This document shows positions 45,264 to 54,049 of a stretch of 64,000 bases of DNA, piece by piece; position 1 is the first letter of the stretch; each line of letters opens with the position of its first letter. A program made the position numbers and the translations under genes. The stretch is taken from contig JBGCFP010000032.1 in the NCBI GenBank assembly GCA_045107005.1, positions 25,794-89,793 of the forward strand. Reading direction: 5' to 3'. Origin of the DNA: JBCCMA01 sp045107005 (GTDB taxonomy: Bacteria; Pseudomonadota; Gammaproteobacteria; Steroidobacterales; JBCCMA01). The notes below the pieces were generated by a model. That model was not told the DNA's origin. It was given only the letters and a program-made list of their open reading frames with translations, and did no database searches.

Positions 45264-45316
45264 GATCCTCACTCTTCAAATGCTGCCGGCAGGGTGCACG
45301 CCGCGCTCTGTTCGTA

Positions 45317-45338
45317 AATGTTATAGCACTATAACATT
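45317..45338. promoter_or_regulatory. Palindromic operator, TetR-type candidate (copy 2)
   Basis: AATGTTATAG (45317-45326), CA, then CTATAACATT (45329-45338) form a perfect 10-bp inverted repeat. The outer 8 bp of each arm and the total length (22 bp) are identical to the site at 39393. It precedes the six-gene minus-strand operon. A protein bound here would block the methyltransferase promoter. A TATAGT sequence inside it on the minus strand could be part of the -10 element. Confidence 0.85.
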
Positions 45339-45557
45339 CAGATCGCGAAACACGGCGCTACGGATGAGCGGAAGGTGGACCTTCTTGTTGTCGCTGCACG
45401 CCCGATCCGGGCGTTAACGGTTCGCTTGACATAACTTGGAATCAGTCTAGCCGGTATTCCGCGCCACGGTCGATGCGAATTGGCCACCGGCTGATTCGCT
45501 GATTACACTTTGGCATTACCAACGTGTCGCGTCTAAATTCAGTTCGTTAGGGAAACG

Positions 45558-46268
45558 ATGCACGAGTCTGCCGAGCTTTTGGTCTATGACGAAGTCGGTC
45601 CGTGTCCGTATCTCGCGGGTCGAGAAGCGCGCATGCCTCTGCGCCAACCGGTCGCCAGGCTAACCGGCGAGCAGTTCGATCAGCGCCTCGCGGCGGGCGA
45701 TCGGCGAACCGGTCCGTTCTTGTATCGCACCACCTGTCCAAGCTGCCAGGCTTGCGTGCCCATGCGCGTGCCGGTAACAGATTTCCAGCCGAACCGTTCT
45801 CAGCGTCGCGCCTTGCGCCGTGGCGATCAGGAAATTGTCATACAGGTGCGCCGGCCCATCGCCGATGCGCGTCGCGCCGAACTCTACAATCGGCACAGTC
45901 ATGAACGCGGGTTGGGCGTGGGGCAGTTGCCCGTATCCGTCGACGACTATCGAAAATTTCTGGTCAGTTCGTGTTGCGATACGGTCGAGTTGAGCTACTT
46001 GGTTGATGGAACGCTGGTCGCGGTGGCCATAGTGGATCGCGGTGCGGCCGCAATCTCGGCCGTGTACTGCTGCTTCGATCCGGACTACTCGAAATTCAGC
46101 TTGGGCGTGTATTCGATTTTGACCCAGATTCGTTTGGCGCAGCGATGGCGGATGGACTACGTGTATTTGGGGTTGTACATCGAGCAGTCGCCGCACATGA
46201 ATTACAAGGCCCTCTATCGGCCGCATGAGTTTTTGATTGACGGGCAGTGGCGTCGTTCGGATGACTAA
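45558..46268 (+). CDS. bpt: Aspartate/glutamate leucyltransferase
   Basis: A 236-residue aminoacyl-tRNA protein transferase of the ATE/Bpt family. The N-terminal cysteine motif is 'DEVGPCPYLAGREARMPLR', followed by 'TTCPSCQACVPMRVPV' and 'RSQRRALRRGDQEI'. The C-terminal acyltransferase half has 'LSYLVDGTLVAVAIVDRG', 'FDPDYSKFSLGVYSILTQI' and 'YLGLYIEQSPHMNYKALYRP'. It adds leucine from Leu-tRNA to N-terminal Asp or Glu, marking proteins for ClpS/ClpAP degradation (bacterial N-degron pathway). The start is ATG 45558. It is followed by a strong terminator. Confidence 0.92.
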   Translation: MHESAELLVYDEVGPCPYLAGREARMPLRQPVARLTGEQFDQRLAAGDRRTGPFLYRTTCPSCQACVPMRVPVTDFQPNRSQRRALRRGDQEIVIQVRRPIADARRAELYNRHSHERGLGVGQLPVSVDDYRKFLVSSCCDTVELSYLVDGTLVAVAIVDRGAAAISAVYCCFDPDYSKFSLGVYSILTQIRLAQRWRMDYVYLGLYIEQSPHMNYKALYRPHEFLIDGQWRRSDD

Positions 46269-46277
46269 AACGAAAAA

Positions 46278-46306
46278 TGCCCCACGACGCTGAGCGTCGT
46301 GGGGCA
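46278..46306. terminator. Intrinsic terminator after bpt, convergent with the sorted beta-propeller gene
   Basis: TGCCCCACGACGC (46278-46290), loop TGA, GCGTCGTGGGGCA (46294-46306): a perfect 13-bp stem with an A-rich 5' flank (CGAAAAA). It serves bpt on the plus strand, and the A-tract can serve as the T-run for the minus-strand gene ending at 46331. Confidence 0.88.
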
Positions 46307-46330
46307 CTGTTTACCCGTTGCGAGCTGTGA

Positions 46331-47257
46331 TCAGACGGCTTTGCGACGTCGACCAAACAGACCAAGTGCGGTCAAACCAGTCAGCAGCAGCGGCAGTGCT
46401 GCAGGCACAGGGACTGGCGTAAAGGCTTCGATAAAGCGGGCGCTAACGCCGTCACGCACGACGGTGTTGGTGCAAGTCGCCATGTCGATGGAGGTCACGC
46501 CACTGCCGTTGGTGGCCAGCACTTGACCGTTGCCAAGGCCGTAGACGCCGCGAGCACCGCTCAATCCGCACTCGCTGACAATGTTGCCCATCATGTCGAA
46601 TTCGCGCACCGCGTTGAGCAGGAAATCGGCGTAGATCATGTTGCCGTTGTCCAGCTGCTCAATTTGTTCCGGAAACGGTGTGCCGGTCAGAACGTTGCGC
46701 ACAAACGAGCCGTTCTCGTCGAACAGGGCGATGTTGTCTGAGTTGATGCCGCCAACCAGCGCTTCGCCGGTGTCGAGGAAAAAGATATCGAACGGGCTTT
46801 CCAGATTGCCGACGTTTGGTTCGATGAAATTGCCGAGAAAGGCTCCGGTCGCCGGATCGAATCTGGCAATCGCACTGCCGTTACTGCCGCCGCCAACCGT
46901 GGCAAACAGCACGCCGTCGCGAAACGTGATGCCGCGGACGTTATCCAGCACGTTCGTGTCGGTTGGATTTGGAAAGCTACGCAACAGGTCGCCTGACTGG
47001 CTGAACACCGAGATGTCGTCGCCAATCTGATCCGATACGTAAATGTTGCCATCGTCACCCTGCACCGCATTGATTGGTGTGGACAGCGAGGCTTGCGGCC
47101 CGATTAGATCGCCCATGTAGCTGCCGTCGAGCGCTGAGTACATACCGACGGTGTCATTGGACGATTCCGGAATAAGCAGAACGGTCGCGGCTTGCGCGGT
47201 GGCTGAGCCTAACAGGCATACGGCCAACGCAGCCTTTATTGCAATGTTTTTGAACAT
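46331..47257 (-). CDS. Exported beta-propeller protein with VPxPA-type C-terminal sorting signal
   Basis: A 308-residue protein with a signal peptide ('AALAVCLLGSATAQAA'), NHL/SMP-30-like repeats ('AVQGDDGNIYVSDQIGDDI', 'EQIEQLDNGNMIYADFLLNA'), and a C-terminal PEP-CTERM-like tripartite signal: 'VPVPAALPLLLTGL', hydrophobic stretch, then 'GRRRK'. Such signals are cut by an exosortase and usually go with exopolysaccharide or biofilm matrix export. The exosortase gene is not in the window. This call implies that the organism has an exosortase system elsewhere. Confidence 0.88.
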   Translation of the reverse strand: MFKNIAIKAALAVCLLGSATAQAATVLLIPESSNDTVGMYSALDGSYMGDLIGPQASLSTPINAVQGDDGNIYVSDQIGDDISVFSQSGDLLRSFPNPTDTNVLDNVRGITFRDGVLFATVGGGSNGSAIARFDPATGAFLGNFIEPNVGNLESPFDIFFLDTGEALVGGINSDNIALFDENGSFVRNVLTGTPFPEQIEQLDNGNMIYADFLLNAVREFDMMGNIVSECGLSGARGVYGLGNGQVLATNGSGVTSIDMATCTNTVVRDGVSARFIEAFTPVPVPAALPLLLTGLTALGLFGRRRKAV

Positions 47258-47478
47258 GCAGATCTCCCTAAATTATTTTTATCCCCGAAATGAGTCTACC
47301 AACTGGGGAGAGCTTGGCAAATTGACGGGTGCAGGGAACGCATTGGGCCACCAAGGTAAGCGCTGTCATTGGTTCAGCCTGAGGCTTTAGAGTGAAACCA
47401 GAGTCGCTGTTGCTTGGCTTGGGTTGCGCGGTATGCATTGGCCGGCGCCACCAGATGATCCGGTGGGCGTGCCTTGTT

Positions 47479-48117
47479 TTAAACGCTGCCTTCGGATTCG
47501 ATCACCAAAACCCGCGCTTCGCCCACCGGATGCGCGACGTGTTCGGTGCCCACGGTTGCAAAGAAAATATCGCCGACCTGCATGCGTTTCACTTTCTCAA
47601 TTTTTTCTTCCCGGTAGTGCATGTCGACGGCGCCGTCGAGAACCACGAACACCTCTTCGCCATCATTTGCTTTGTATTGAGACTCTACGTACTCAAACAC
47701 ATGATTCTGAAAAAAAGCGAGATGCTCATGAGCCCTTCCCGTGGCGTGCTTGTAGTCCGTTCCCGTGTATTTGTTGGGCATGTAGTCTCGCATGCGACTT
47801 TGTTGTATCGGTATGCCCGTGTCCCAGGAAACGCCCACGAGTATTGCGTCGCTGATCAGATATTCAATCGAGCCTGAAATGATCTCGATGTGCCAACGTG
47901 CATCCGCGATGTAGATCACCGGATGGGTCTTGTCGCCGTCGGGCGCGTAGTCTTCCGGTAGCTTTATATAGAGTTCGTATTCACGGCCGGTTGCTTTGTC
48001 TTCAACTGGCACAACCTGAATTGCGGGGATTTGAAACGGTTTGGCTTGTGCCATTGCGCCGCAGGACGCACACAATGACATCAACACCGCGAACAATACG
48101 TATTGCCTGATAGTCAT
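47479..48117 (-). pseudogene. Chimeric ORF: esterase N-terminus fused to a cupin C-terminus
   Basis: A 212-residue frame in two unrelated parts. Residues 1-~148 are a secreted putative esterase of the Fes/IroE-like type: signal 'YVLFAVLMSLCASCGAMAQ', then 'EYELYIKLPEDYAPDGDKTH', 'VIYIADARWHIE' and 'HLAFFQNHVFEYVESQYKAN'. This stops just before the GxSxGG nucleophile. From ~150 onward it is a single cupin core: 'GEEVFVVLDGAVDMHYREEK' and 'MQVGDIFFATVGTEHVA'. The junction, near 47667, keeps the reading frame. Neither half is complete: the esterase lacks its catalytic triad, and the cupin lacks its first strands with the usual HxH. A deletion fusion is the simplest explanation; a new function is possible. 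Confidence 0.7.
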
Positions 48118-48373
48118 GCACCATATTCCGATAATGAGTTGTTCTCGTCTGATGCGCGATGAAGTGGACGTCGAGCCTGGCGATCAGGTTGAATGCGGTG
48201 ATCGTCTGGGTTTGATCGCCAGCTCTGGCCGATCGTCCGCGCCCCATTTGCATTTTGACGTTACGCGCGAGGGTTTGGACGCGTGGGTCGATCCGTTTGA
48301 CGCGGGTTCCGGTGAATCACTGTGGGTTGAGCCGTCGCTTCCCGGGCTTCTGCCTGGAGCGGTCTGCGAGTAG
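48116..48373 (+). pseudogene. C-terminal fragment of an M23 (LytM) metallopeptidase
   Basis: From about 48155 the frame reads 'DVEPGDQVECGDRLGLIASS' and 'APHLHFDVTREGLDAWVDPF', the last third of an M23 endopeptidase with its HLHF zinc-site motif. The first two-thirds of the domain, with the other zinc ligand (HxxxD), are missing; upstream sequence belongs to the chimeric esterase-cupin gene on the other strand. It is likely a remnant left by the same rearrangement. Any short product from the ATG at 48116 would be inactive. Confidence 0.65.
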
Positions 48374-48475
48374 GTTACGCGTTTCAAAGTGCCGGGCGCA
48401 AAATGAGCCGAGCATTGGTCCGGGTGATGCCTTTACTGGAGTCGTCGTCGGGGCAGCATCCAGTTTGTGTCCGGA

Positions 48476-48853
48476 CTACGCATCACCGTGACTTTCATCT
48501 CGAGCCTGCTTCTGTCCAAGCTCCTCGACGCGACGTACCAGGGCTTCATCACGACGTGTCTCATCAATGCGTCGCTGCTCAGTTTGGATGCGCCCGGTAT
48601 CCAGCTCAAAAAATCGATTTGGGCCCAAACCAATCAAATTGGCAACCCCGCTTGCGAGTACCTTGATCAAGGTATGCAGTACGATCCAAAGCCAGAAGAA
48701 ACTCAGGCCGACTTCCAATGTGACGGGGAGTGGAGGCGGAAAGTCTAACCACCGAAGACCCACATCCAGGCTAAGGATGATCGATATAAGAACTACCAGC
48801 TTGTTCGAGAACGCACTCAACCGCAAATACGGGTGTACCTTCGAATTATCCAT
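48476..48853 (-). CDS. Small two-helix membrane protein
   Basis: A 125-residue protein with two predicted transmembrane helices ('NKLVVLISIILSLDVGLRW' and 'LEVGLSFFWLWIVLHTLIKV') and a charged C-terminal helix ('RIQTEQRRIDETRRDEALV') that may form a coiled coil in the cytoplasm. No family is recognised. It lies downstream of the DUF1801 gene in the same direction, 86 bp away. Confidence 0.55.
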   Translation of the reverse strand: MDNSKVHPYLRLSAFSNKLVVLISIILSLDVGLRWLDFPPPLPVTLEVGLSFFWLWIVLHTLIKVLASGVANLIGLGPNRFFELDTGRIQTEQRRIDETRRDEALVRRVEELGQKQARDESHGDA

Positions 48854-48939
48854 GGCGCGTCTGCCAATAACGCCCAGCCGTAACCGGGGCAGGTCTGATG
48901 TTTTTTGGTGACGTTTTTTTCATGTGAGTCTTTTGATAT

Positions 48940-49299
48940 CTAGCTGGCTTGCGCGGCTGCCAGCGCCAAAGGAAGGTAGTCCGCGAGATTCTTGGTTTCA
49001 ATATCAAAAACAGAATTTAGCTTCAAATGTCTACGGCCCTTGCCTTTGCCTTCGAGGTGGCCAAGCGAATCCAGAATTTTCGCTCCGTGGCCAAACTCCA
49101 CGGATACGTGTTTCTTGTAGGCGAAAACACCGCAAAACGGCACCTCTGATGAGAAGAGTATGCCGCCGTATTTGACCTCTTCCGAAATCGGCGAGATGAC
49201 TTCCTTGACCAGTTCGCGCACGCGCTCAACCAGTAAGAATTGTTCTAAACCCAGAAGGCGGATGTCATCGAGTAGCGCTTGAACCGATTTCGTCGTCAT
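48940..49299 (-). CDS. DUF1801-like protein
   Basis: A 119-residue cytoplasmic protein. 'LVKEVISPISEEVKYGGILF', 'VPFCGVFAYKKHVSVEFGHG' and 'DSLGHLEGKGKGRRHLKLNS' follow the DUF1801/YdhG pattern, a small fold often compared with iron-binding frataxin-like proteins. Function is not known. The ATG at 49299 is chosen because upstream in-frame residues overlap the preceding gene in a shifted frame and look random. Confidence 0.75.
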   Translation of the reverse strand: MTTKSVQALLDDIRLLGLEQFLLVERVRELVKEVISPISEEVKYGGILFSSEVPFCGVFAYKKHVSVEFGHGAKILDSLGHLEGKGKGRRHLKLNSVFDIETKNLADYLPLALAAAQAS

Positions 49300-49360
49300 T
49301 GGTCTGATTGTCTCCTTCGACCTGGTCTCTCGAATGCCGTTTGGCAATCCAGCGGCAACG

Positions 49361-49843
49361 TCAGGCTTCGTCGCCCGGTCGATCGTTGTCAGCTGGCCAG
49401 TCCGGGTTGTCACCTGATGCATCGTCTTCAGGGAACAGTGTGACCGAAACGACTTTACCGTCACAGACCCAAATCGACAGTTCGTAGTCTGAACACTCGT
49501 AATCGCGCATGCCGATGTCGTCGAAGTCATCCGCCAGGACGATCTTTGGCACGCCTGCCGCGTCGAGCGCCTGGAGCGCATCCGCCTCGGTCATGCCAAC
49601 GGGCTCGACGCCATGAATGTTCGCTTTTTGAAGCGTGAGAGCGCCGAGTCGCCAGCTCTCGTCGCTGTAGAACGTGGCGCGAATCTCGCTCTCTTCGTAG
49701 AGCCAGTCTTCGGTGACCGTGTCGTCCGACCAGACCTCTTCTTCGCGATCGTCGGGTTCGCCCAGACACGCTGTCACTGCCTCACGGGACATCCCAAAGC
49801 GCAAGCGGCCTGCGCCGATCTTCGGCAAAACTTTCAGCGCCAT
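49361..49843 (-). CDS. Hypothetical acidic cytoplasmic protein
   Basis: A 160-residue acidic protein ('GAGRLRFGMSREAVTACLGE', 'VTEDWLYEESEIRATFYSDE', 'MTEADALQALDAAGVPKIVL'). The 'RFGMSREAVTACLGEP' stretch resembles the SmpA/BamE-like opening 'iGms.eeV...lG.P' seen in several unrelated small proteins, including polymorphic-toxin immunity proteins. I cannot name the family. The ATG at 49843 overlaps the 3' end of the zinc-ribbon gene by 10 bp, suggesting cotranslation. Confidence 0.65.
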   Translation of the reverse strand: MALKVLPKIGAGRLRFGMSREAVTACLGEPDDREEEVWSDDTVTEDWLYEESEIRATFYSDESWRLGALTLQKANIHGVEPVGMTEADALQALDAAGVPKIVLADDFDDIGMRDYECSDYELSIWVCDGKVVSVTLFPEDDASGDNPDWPADNDRPGDEA

Positions 49844-50337
49844 GCCGAGCCGCCCCATCGAATCGTGCTTGAGCGATCCAGTTCGCCGCCATCGAGCCAA
49901 ATTCGGTCGCACGAGACGCACGAGTCAATAACAAAGTCCCCCGGTCCAAAATACGGATGAGCCTTCATCGGTGTTTCGCAACTGGGACAGTCGAGCACAC
50001 GGGTCAGTGCTGACGCATCAATGGCGTCAGGCTTTCGATCCGTTACGACGGATTGTTCGCGTGAGTAGACAATGATGTTGAGCAGATCCTGTCGCGACAC
50101 CAGCAAACCGCGGCACTCGGAGCAAACCAGCAGGTGCCACTCGTTGATCTTTCCGTGCGATAAGGGCTCAGAGCACAAAGGGCATTGATCTTCGGATTGA
50201 ACGTTCGACGCGAGATCGATCCCCAGTTCCTCGCGCAAACAAGGCACATGAATCGTGTCGCAGTAGCCGCACTTCAGTCGATTATCGAGGAATTCGAAAC
50301 TCAGCGTTGCGCCGCAATTTTTACAGTTTGTGTCCAT
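49834..50337 (-). CDS. Zinc-ribbon (zf-TFIIB type) protein
   Basis: A 167-residue protein with three zinc-binding pairs: 'CKNCGATLSFEFLDNRLKCG' with CDTIHVPC, then 'CPLCSEPLSHGKINEWHLLV' with 'CSECRGLL', and a C-terminal zf-TFIIB domain 'CPSCETPMKAHPYF...' with 'CVSCDRIWLDGGEL'. Such proteins are small, poorly characterised zinc-binding proteins thought to mediate protein interactions. It is first in a short minus-strand cluster with the acidic protein and the DUF1801 gene. Confidence 0.75.
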   Translation of the reverse strand: MDTNCKNCGATLSFEFLDNRLKCGYCDTIHVPCLREELGIDLASNVQSEDQCPLCSEPLSHGKINEWHLLVCSECRGLLVSRQDLLNIIVYSREQSVVTDRKPDAIDASALTRVLDCPSCETPMKAHPYFGPGDFVIDSCVSCDRIWLDGGELDRSSTIRWGGSAWR

Positions 50338-50629
50338 CAGGTTGAGACCACTGTTATTGATGACTTGAAATCAGGCTCGGTCGTGATCGAGTTTCTCGTG
50401 GTGGCGGCAACAATCGGAACGACTAAGTGATCAGGCCGAGAGTATCCGAAGCCGAGTTGAGATTGTCTTTAGGCCAACACGCGGTCTTATCCTCGGTTGG
50501 CGTCAACTGGCACAAACGTGAGTGTACCAAAACTCGATGAGGCTCCGTCAGAATCGGCGACCGCGCACACTGAGCATTCTCGGCGCTATACTGACTGTCG
50601 TTCGACGTGTAAAAAAAGGGGACACCGGC

Positions 50630-51904
50630 ATGCGACTATTTTGGGTGAGCGCGCTGTTCGCCATTTGGCTGTCCGGCTGCTCAAGCAGCAACACTGGGCA
50701 GATCCAAAACGCGAAAGAGGTGTCAACGGCATGCACCGTCGGCATTTACGGATCGACTGCGTCGTTTGTAGCAATCATGAACAGACAAGGCGTTGACCGC
50801 TATTCGCGCAGCGATGGTCGGGCAGGGCGAGTGGCTGAAGACGATCGCGTTGCGTGCCATGGCAACACGCTAAAGATCGATGGTGCAACCGTCCTGGAAC
50901 GACGTGCCATTCGCACGACAAACTCGCGTTTCGATGTCGCCGGTGCTGTCCTCGCCGGACAGCTGATGGAGCCGGAAGAGGTTGGGCCGAATACGCCACT
51001 AGTCGTTTACGCTCATGGCTCGGAAAGACTTGGATGGATCGAATCGGCTACCGACCCTTATCAAATGGTCGGTCGCGGCGTGTCGGTTTTCGTCTATGAC
51101 AAACGCGGCACTGGAGAATCAACCGGCACCTACTCGCAAAACTTCCCCGAGCTGGCTGACGATCTGGTGGCCGCGGCGGGCGAAGCAAAGCGCCTGGCGG
51201 CCGGGAGATTCGGGCGGTTTGGCTTGTTCGGATTGAGTCAGGGAGGCTGGATCGCGCCGCTGGCGGCGAAACGGGCAAATGCGGATTTTCTCGGCATCGG
51301 CTACGGGTTGGTGGTGGACATCCTTGAGGAAGACGCCGCTCAAGTCGAACTGGAGTTGACCGAAGCGGGCTACGGCAAAGCGGTTCTGGCCAAAGCGCGG
51401 GAACTGACCGACGTCACGGCCCGCCTCGCCGTTTCCCACTACACCGACGGCTTGGACGATCTCGATACACTGCGCGCACGCTATCGCGATCAGCCGTGGT
51501 ATTCGATTGTCCGCGGCGGCTTCACTGGGGTGATCCTCGGCATTTCTTCGAACGAGCTACGCACCAAAGGCATTCCGATGTTTGACGAGCTAAACATCGA
51601 TTGGTCTCTGGATCCCATGGCGATTCTGCGCGACGTCGAAACGCCGCAGCTCTGGGTTCTGGCGGAGGATGATCGCGAGGCACCTTTTGCCAAGACGCTG
51701 GGGCGTTTGCAGACCATTCGCCGTGAAGGCAGAGATATTACGATCCACGTTTTCCCGCGTACGGATCACGGCATGTGGGAATACGATCAAGCGGCAGACG
51801 GCACGCGGGAATACACTCAGGTGACCGACGGGTTTTACCGGCTCATGAGTGACTGGGCTAAAGGGGTCTTTGCTGGGCCGTACGGCATGAGTCGTCTGGA
51901 GTAA
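50630..51904 (+). CDS. Alpha/beta hydrolase lipoprotein
   Basis: A 424-residue lipoprotein: 'FWVSALFAIWLSGCSSSN' supplies the lipobox LSGC when translation starts at ATG 50630 (AAGGGGA upstream). The hydrolase fold has the oxyanion region 'LVVYAHGSERLGWIE', nucleophile elbow 'FGLFGLSQGGWIAPLAA' (GLSQG), 'LWVLAEDDREAPF' (Asp) and 'FPRTDHGMWEY' (His). Serine esterases or peptidases of this type act at the periplasmic face of a membrane. A nearby 90-residue stretch before the elbow ('VFVYDKRGTGESTG') is also typical. Substrate unknown. Confidence 0.85.
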   Translation: MRLFWVSALFAIWLSGCSSSNTGQIQNAKEVSTACTVGIYGSTASFVAIMNRQGVDRYSRSDGRAGRVAEDDRVACHGNTLKIDGATVLERRAIRTTNSRFDVAGAVLAGQLMEPEEVGPNTPLVVYAHGSERLGWIESATDPYQMVGRGVSVFVYDKRGTGESTGTYSQNFPELADDLVAAAGEAKRLAAGRFGRFGLFGLSQGGWIAPLAAKRANADFLGIGYGLVVDILEEDAAQVELELTEAGYGKAVLAKARELTDVTARLAVSHYTDGLDDLDTLRARYRDQPWYSIVRGGFTGVILGISSNELRTKGIPMFDELNIDWSLDPMAILRDVETPQLWVLAEDDREAPFAKTLGRLQTIRREGRDITIHVFPRTDHGMWEYDQAADGTREYTQVTDGFYRLMSDWAKGVFAGPYGMSRLE

Positions 51905-51979
51905 GGTCTTCGGGTTGTACGCGCTCCGTTTCCACGTCGAATGCCTGGTGAAGACGAGGCCAGCGCGCGTGTGCGGTAC

Positions 51980-52306
51980 TCATGTCTTGACCAGGTATCG
52001 GGTGACCTTTCTCTTTAGCCGTTTCACTAACGCCGCGTCCATGTAATCGTAGTCGTCGGGTATATCCAGAGTGATGACCCGGGAATTCTTGAGATACGGT
52101 TTGAAATCTTTCGACAACTTGCTCTTGTGCCGGCGCTCCATCACAAAAATGATGTCAGCCCAACCTATCAGCTCGCCAGATACCGGATTATCGGCCCCCC
52201 TGTTCAGCCCTGCCGACTCAGCGTCGACGCCGGGGTACTCGCAAAATACGGCTTCCGCGGTTGGACTGCGCAGGCGATTTTGACTGCATAAAAACAGGAC
52301 TTTCAT
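51980..52306 (-). CDS. Low-molecular-weight protein-tyrosine phosphatase-like protein
   Basis: A 108-residue protein starting at ATG 52306. The P-loop CX5R is intact: 'VLFLCSQNRLRSPTAEAVF', with Cys at position ~7 and Arg at ~13. The general-acid region 'VITLDIPDDYDYMDAAL' follows the family pattern with an Asp. At 108 residues it is shorter than LMW-PTPs of ~150, matching a compact proteobacterial subgroup often annotated as LMW-PTP family. It would dephosphorylate Tyr on proteins or be an arsenate-reductase-like relative. Confidence 0.8.
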   Translation of the reverse strand: MKVLFLCSQNRLRSPTAEAVFCEYPGVDAESAGLNRGADNPVSGELIGWADIIFVMERRHKSKLSKDFKPYLKNSRVITLDIPDDYDYMDAALVKRLKRKVTRYLVKT

Positions 52307-52413
52307 TGCAAGAACGCGCTTGGGCAAGTGCGGATTGCTATAGGCGGCTTCTTGTCCAAGGCTGCACCATCTTCGGAGTCCATATGTTACCTACCGCGGC
52401 ATCTTTCGCCGAT

Positions 52414-53199
52414 TCAACGCGGCGGCCAGACGGAGTTCAGTATCTCAGTGGCCGTAGATTCTCTGTCTGCTTTTTTCGCTGCTTCCGCCCATTCAGGCGG
52501 TACTGGCGGCTCGAACGCGGGTTGCTCGCCAAGCACTGCCGGAAACTGCCTCGATATGGCGAATGCAAGCACGCCGCCTCGGATAGTTGGCGGCGTTTGG
52601 CTTTCAAGCTCACTCACTAGCGACTGAAAATCGTCGGGCGTGTAATGATCCGGATGCAATAGCCAAATTTTCGACTCGCCGGGCCTAAGGGCAACGACAA
52701 CATGAAAGAAGCCTTCGTGGCTTTGAGCAAGAGAAGCAATCAAACTTAGTTCAAGTTTCGCGAGGTAAGACATGGTTTCGTGCTCGCTACCCACGAATTG
52801 CTCGTACTCCTCCTGCGACTGATAAAGCAGAACATTCGTGGGTCCTACATCTGGATTCTTTTCCGCCGACACATCTGAGTAGTCTTCGTCCGACGAGAAC
52901 AAAAATGGAAGGTTCGCGCTTGCCAACACCTTAAGGACTTCCTCTGCCTTCGGTAGCTCTTGCATGTCTGGACTTTCCAAGTAAATCCACGCGACGGCGC
53001 CGTCAGCGGCTGCACTCGTCAGCGGCTCGGAGAGCTGCTCGATCGACATATCCTCATTGTTCAGTGTCAACCGTCCGTCGACATAAAGGCGAATCTTGAA
53101 AAGACTCAGATCATCTGGCATTTCGCGCCGAGCAGTATCAGAAGCCGCAGCGAAACTTGGAACGAGTGCCGCGAGTAGCGCGGCGATTTTACGCAACAT
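52414..53199 (-). CDS. Exported protein with weak ExbD/TolR-like periplasmic pattern
   Basis: A 261-residue protein with a signal peptide ('IAALLAALVPSFAAASD') from ATG 53199. The next ~100 residues ('FKIRLYVDGRLTLNNEDMS', 'IEQLSEPLTSAAADGAVAW', 'AEEVLKVLASANLPFLFSS') recall the periplasmic domain of ExbD/TolR, but the single N-terminal helix is cleavable and there is no partner ExbB. The rest shows no known pattern. The family call is only a suggestion. Confidence 0.45.
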   Translation of the reverse strand: MLRKIAALLAALVPSFAAASDTARREMPDDLSLFKIRLYVDGRLTLNNEDMSIEQLSEPLTSAAADGAVAWIYLESPDMQELPKAEEVLKVLASANLPFLFSSDEDYSDVSAEKNPDVGPTNVLLYQSQEEYEQFVGSEHETMSYLAKLELSLIASLAQSHEGFFHVVVALRPGESKIWLLHPDHYTPDDFQSLVSELESQTPPTIRGGVLAFAISRQFPAVLGEQPAFEPPVPPEWAEAAKKADRESTATEILNSVWPPR

Positions 53200-53516
53200 T
53201 TCGGTCACCCTGTCTGCAGCTGCCTTTAAACTTAGTCCGATACCACGACCGGTATTGGCGCACACCTGTTCCTTAATGTAGACGAATTTTTGGCATCGAG
53301 CCGCGTGCTCAGCAAATGGCGCGTGTAATGAGGTGCCCAGCGACAGAGCTTGTAACCTACGCCAACAAACCGGGCGCGCCCGCCACGCGCGGCAAGGACT
53401 GTCAGTGGAAGTCCAAGGGTACGAGCATCGCCAACGCTAGCCAGCTGAGCGGCCACTTTTGGGCTTTTGCAAGTTGTGATGCATCTTGCGTCAATTAATG
53501 GCCGCGAGGTTGGTGT
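53200..53516. other. Intergenic stretch without a recognisable gene
   Basis: This stretch holds only short frames with no start, ribosome-binding site or family pattern. It separates two minus-strand genes. Confidence 0.5.
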
Positions 53517-53888
53517 TCATTCTTGCTTATCCCTTTCGTAATTCGCCTTTTGATAGGGAAGGTGCCCTTGCGTAAGGAAATAGATTGAGCCAGAAAAATA
53601 CAGAAGAAGCAGCGAAACGCTACCATTCACGTCGGCGCCTTCGATCAGCCATTGATACGCTACCCAGAGACTAAAGCCCAGTATCGCGATAGCGATTAAG
53701 TAGTTGCCGATTTGCAAAATGGGGTTGCGCGAGTATGTCCATTTGCTCAGCAGCATGAAAGGCAAAAAGAGCCAACAAAACACAGTGGCCAGCCATCCTC
53801 CCCAGCTAGTACCAACGACTGCACTGAACAACCAGAAGCAGGGGAAGAAGATGATTAAGCAGAAGATCGCGATTATCAGTAAGCGCAT
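53517..53888 (-). CDS. Small multi-spanning membrane protein
   Basis: A 123-residue protein from ATG 53888 with four predicted helices: 'LLIIAIFCLIIFFPCFWLF', 'WGGWLATVFCWLFLPFMLL', 'GNYLIAIAILGFSLWVAYQW' and 'VSLLLLYFSGSIYFL'. No family is recognised. Its lower GC and unusual Phe/Trp content compared with neighbours suggest recent acquisition. Confidence 0.55.
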   Translation of the reverse strand: MRLLIIAIFCLIIFFPCFWLFSAVVGTSWGGWLATVFCWLFLPFMLLSKWTYSRNPILQIGNYLIAIAILGFSLWVAYQWLIEGADVNGSVSLLLLYFSGSIYFLTQGHLPYQKANYERDKQE

Positions 53889-54049
53889 ACAGAGCTGGCG
53901 ATCAATACAACGGGACTGCCATCGAGACAAGCGATAAAGAGGAACTGGCCATTCTTATCGCGCGCCCATGGACAGCGTGTGTCTGGTGCAATCAGTGTTA
54001 ACAGGGATTTCATGTGCTGGGTTTTCTGATGTCAAAATCTGAAAAAAGT

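Noticed and set aside
50185..50430. A plus-strand frame ending 'DLKSGSVVIEFLVVAATIGTT'
   Set aside because: The tail looks protein-like, but most of the frame is antisense to the zinc-ribbon gene and no start or family can be assigned.
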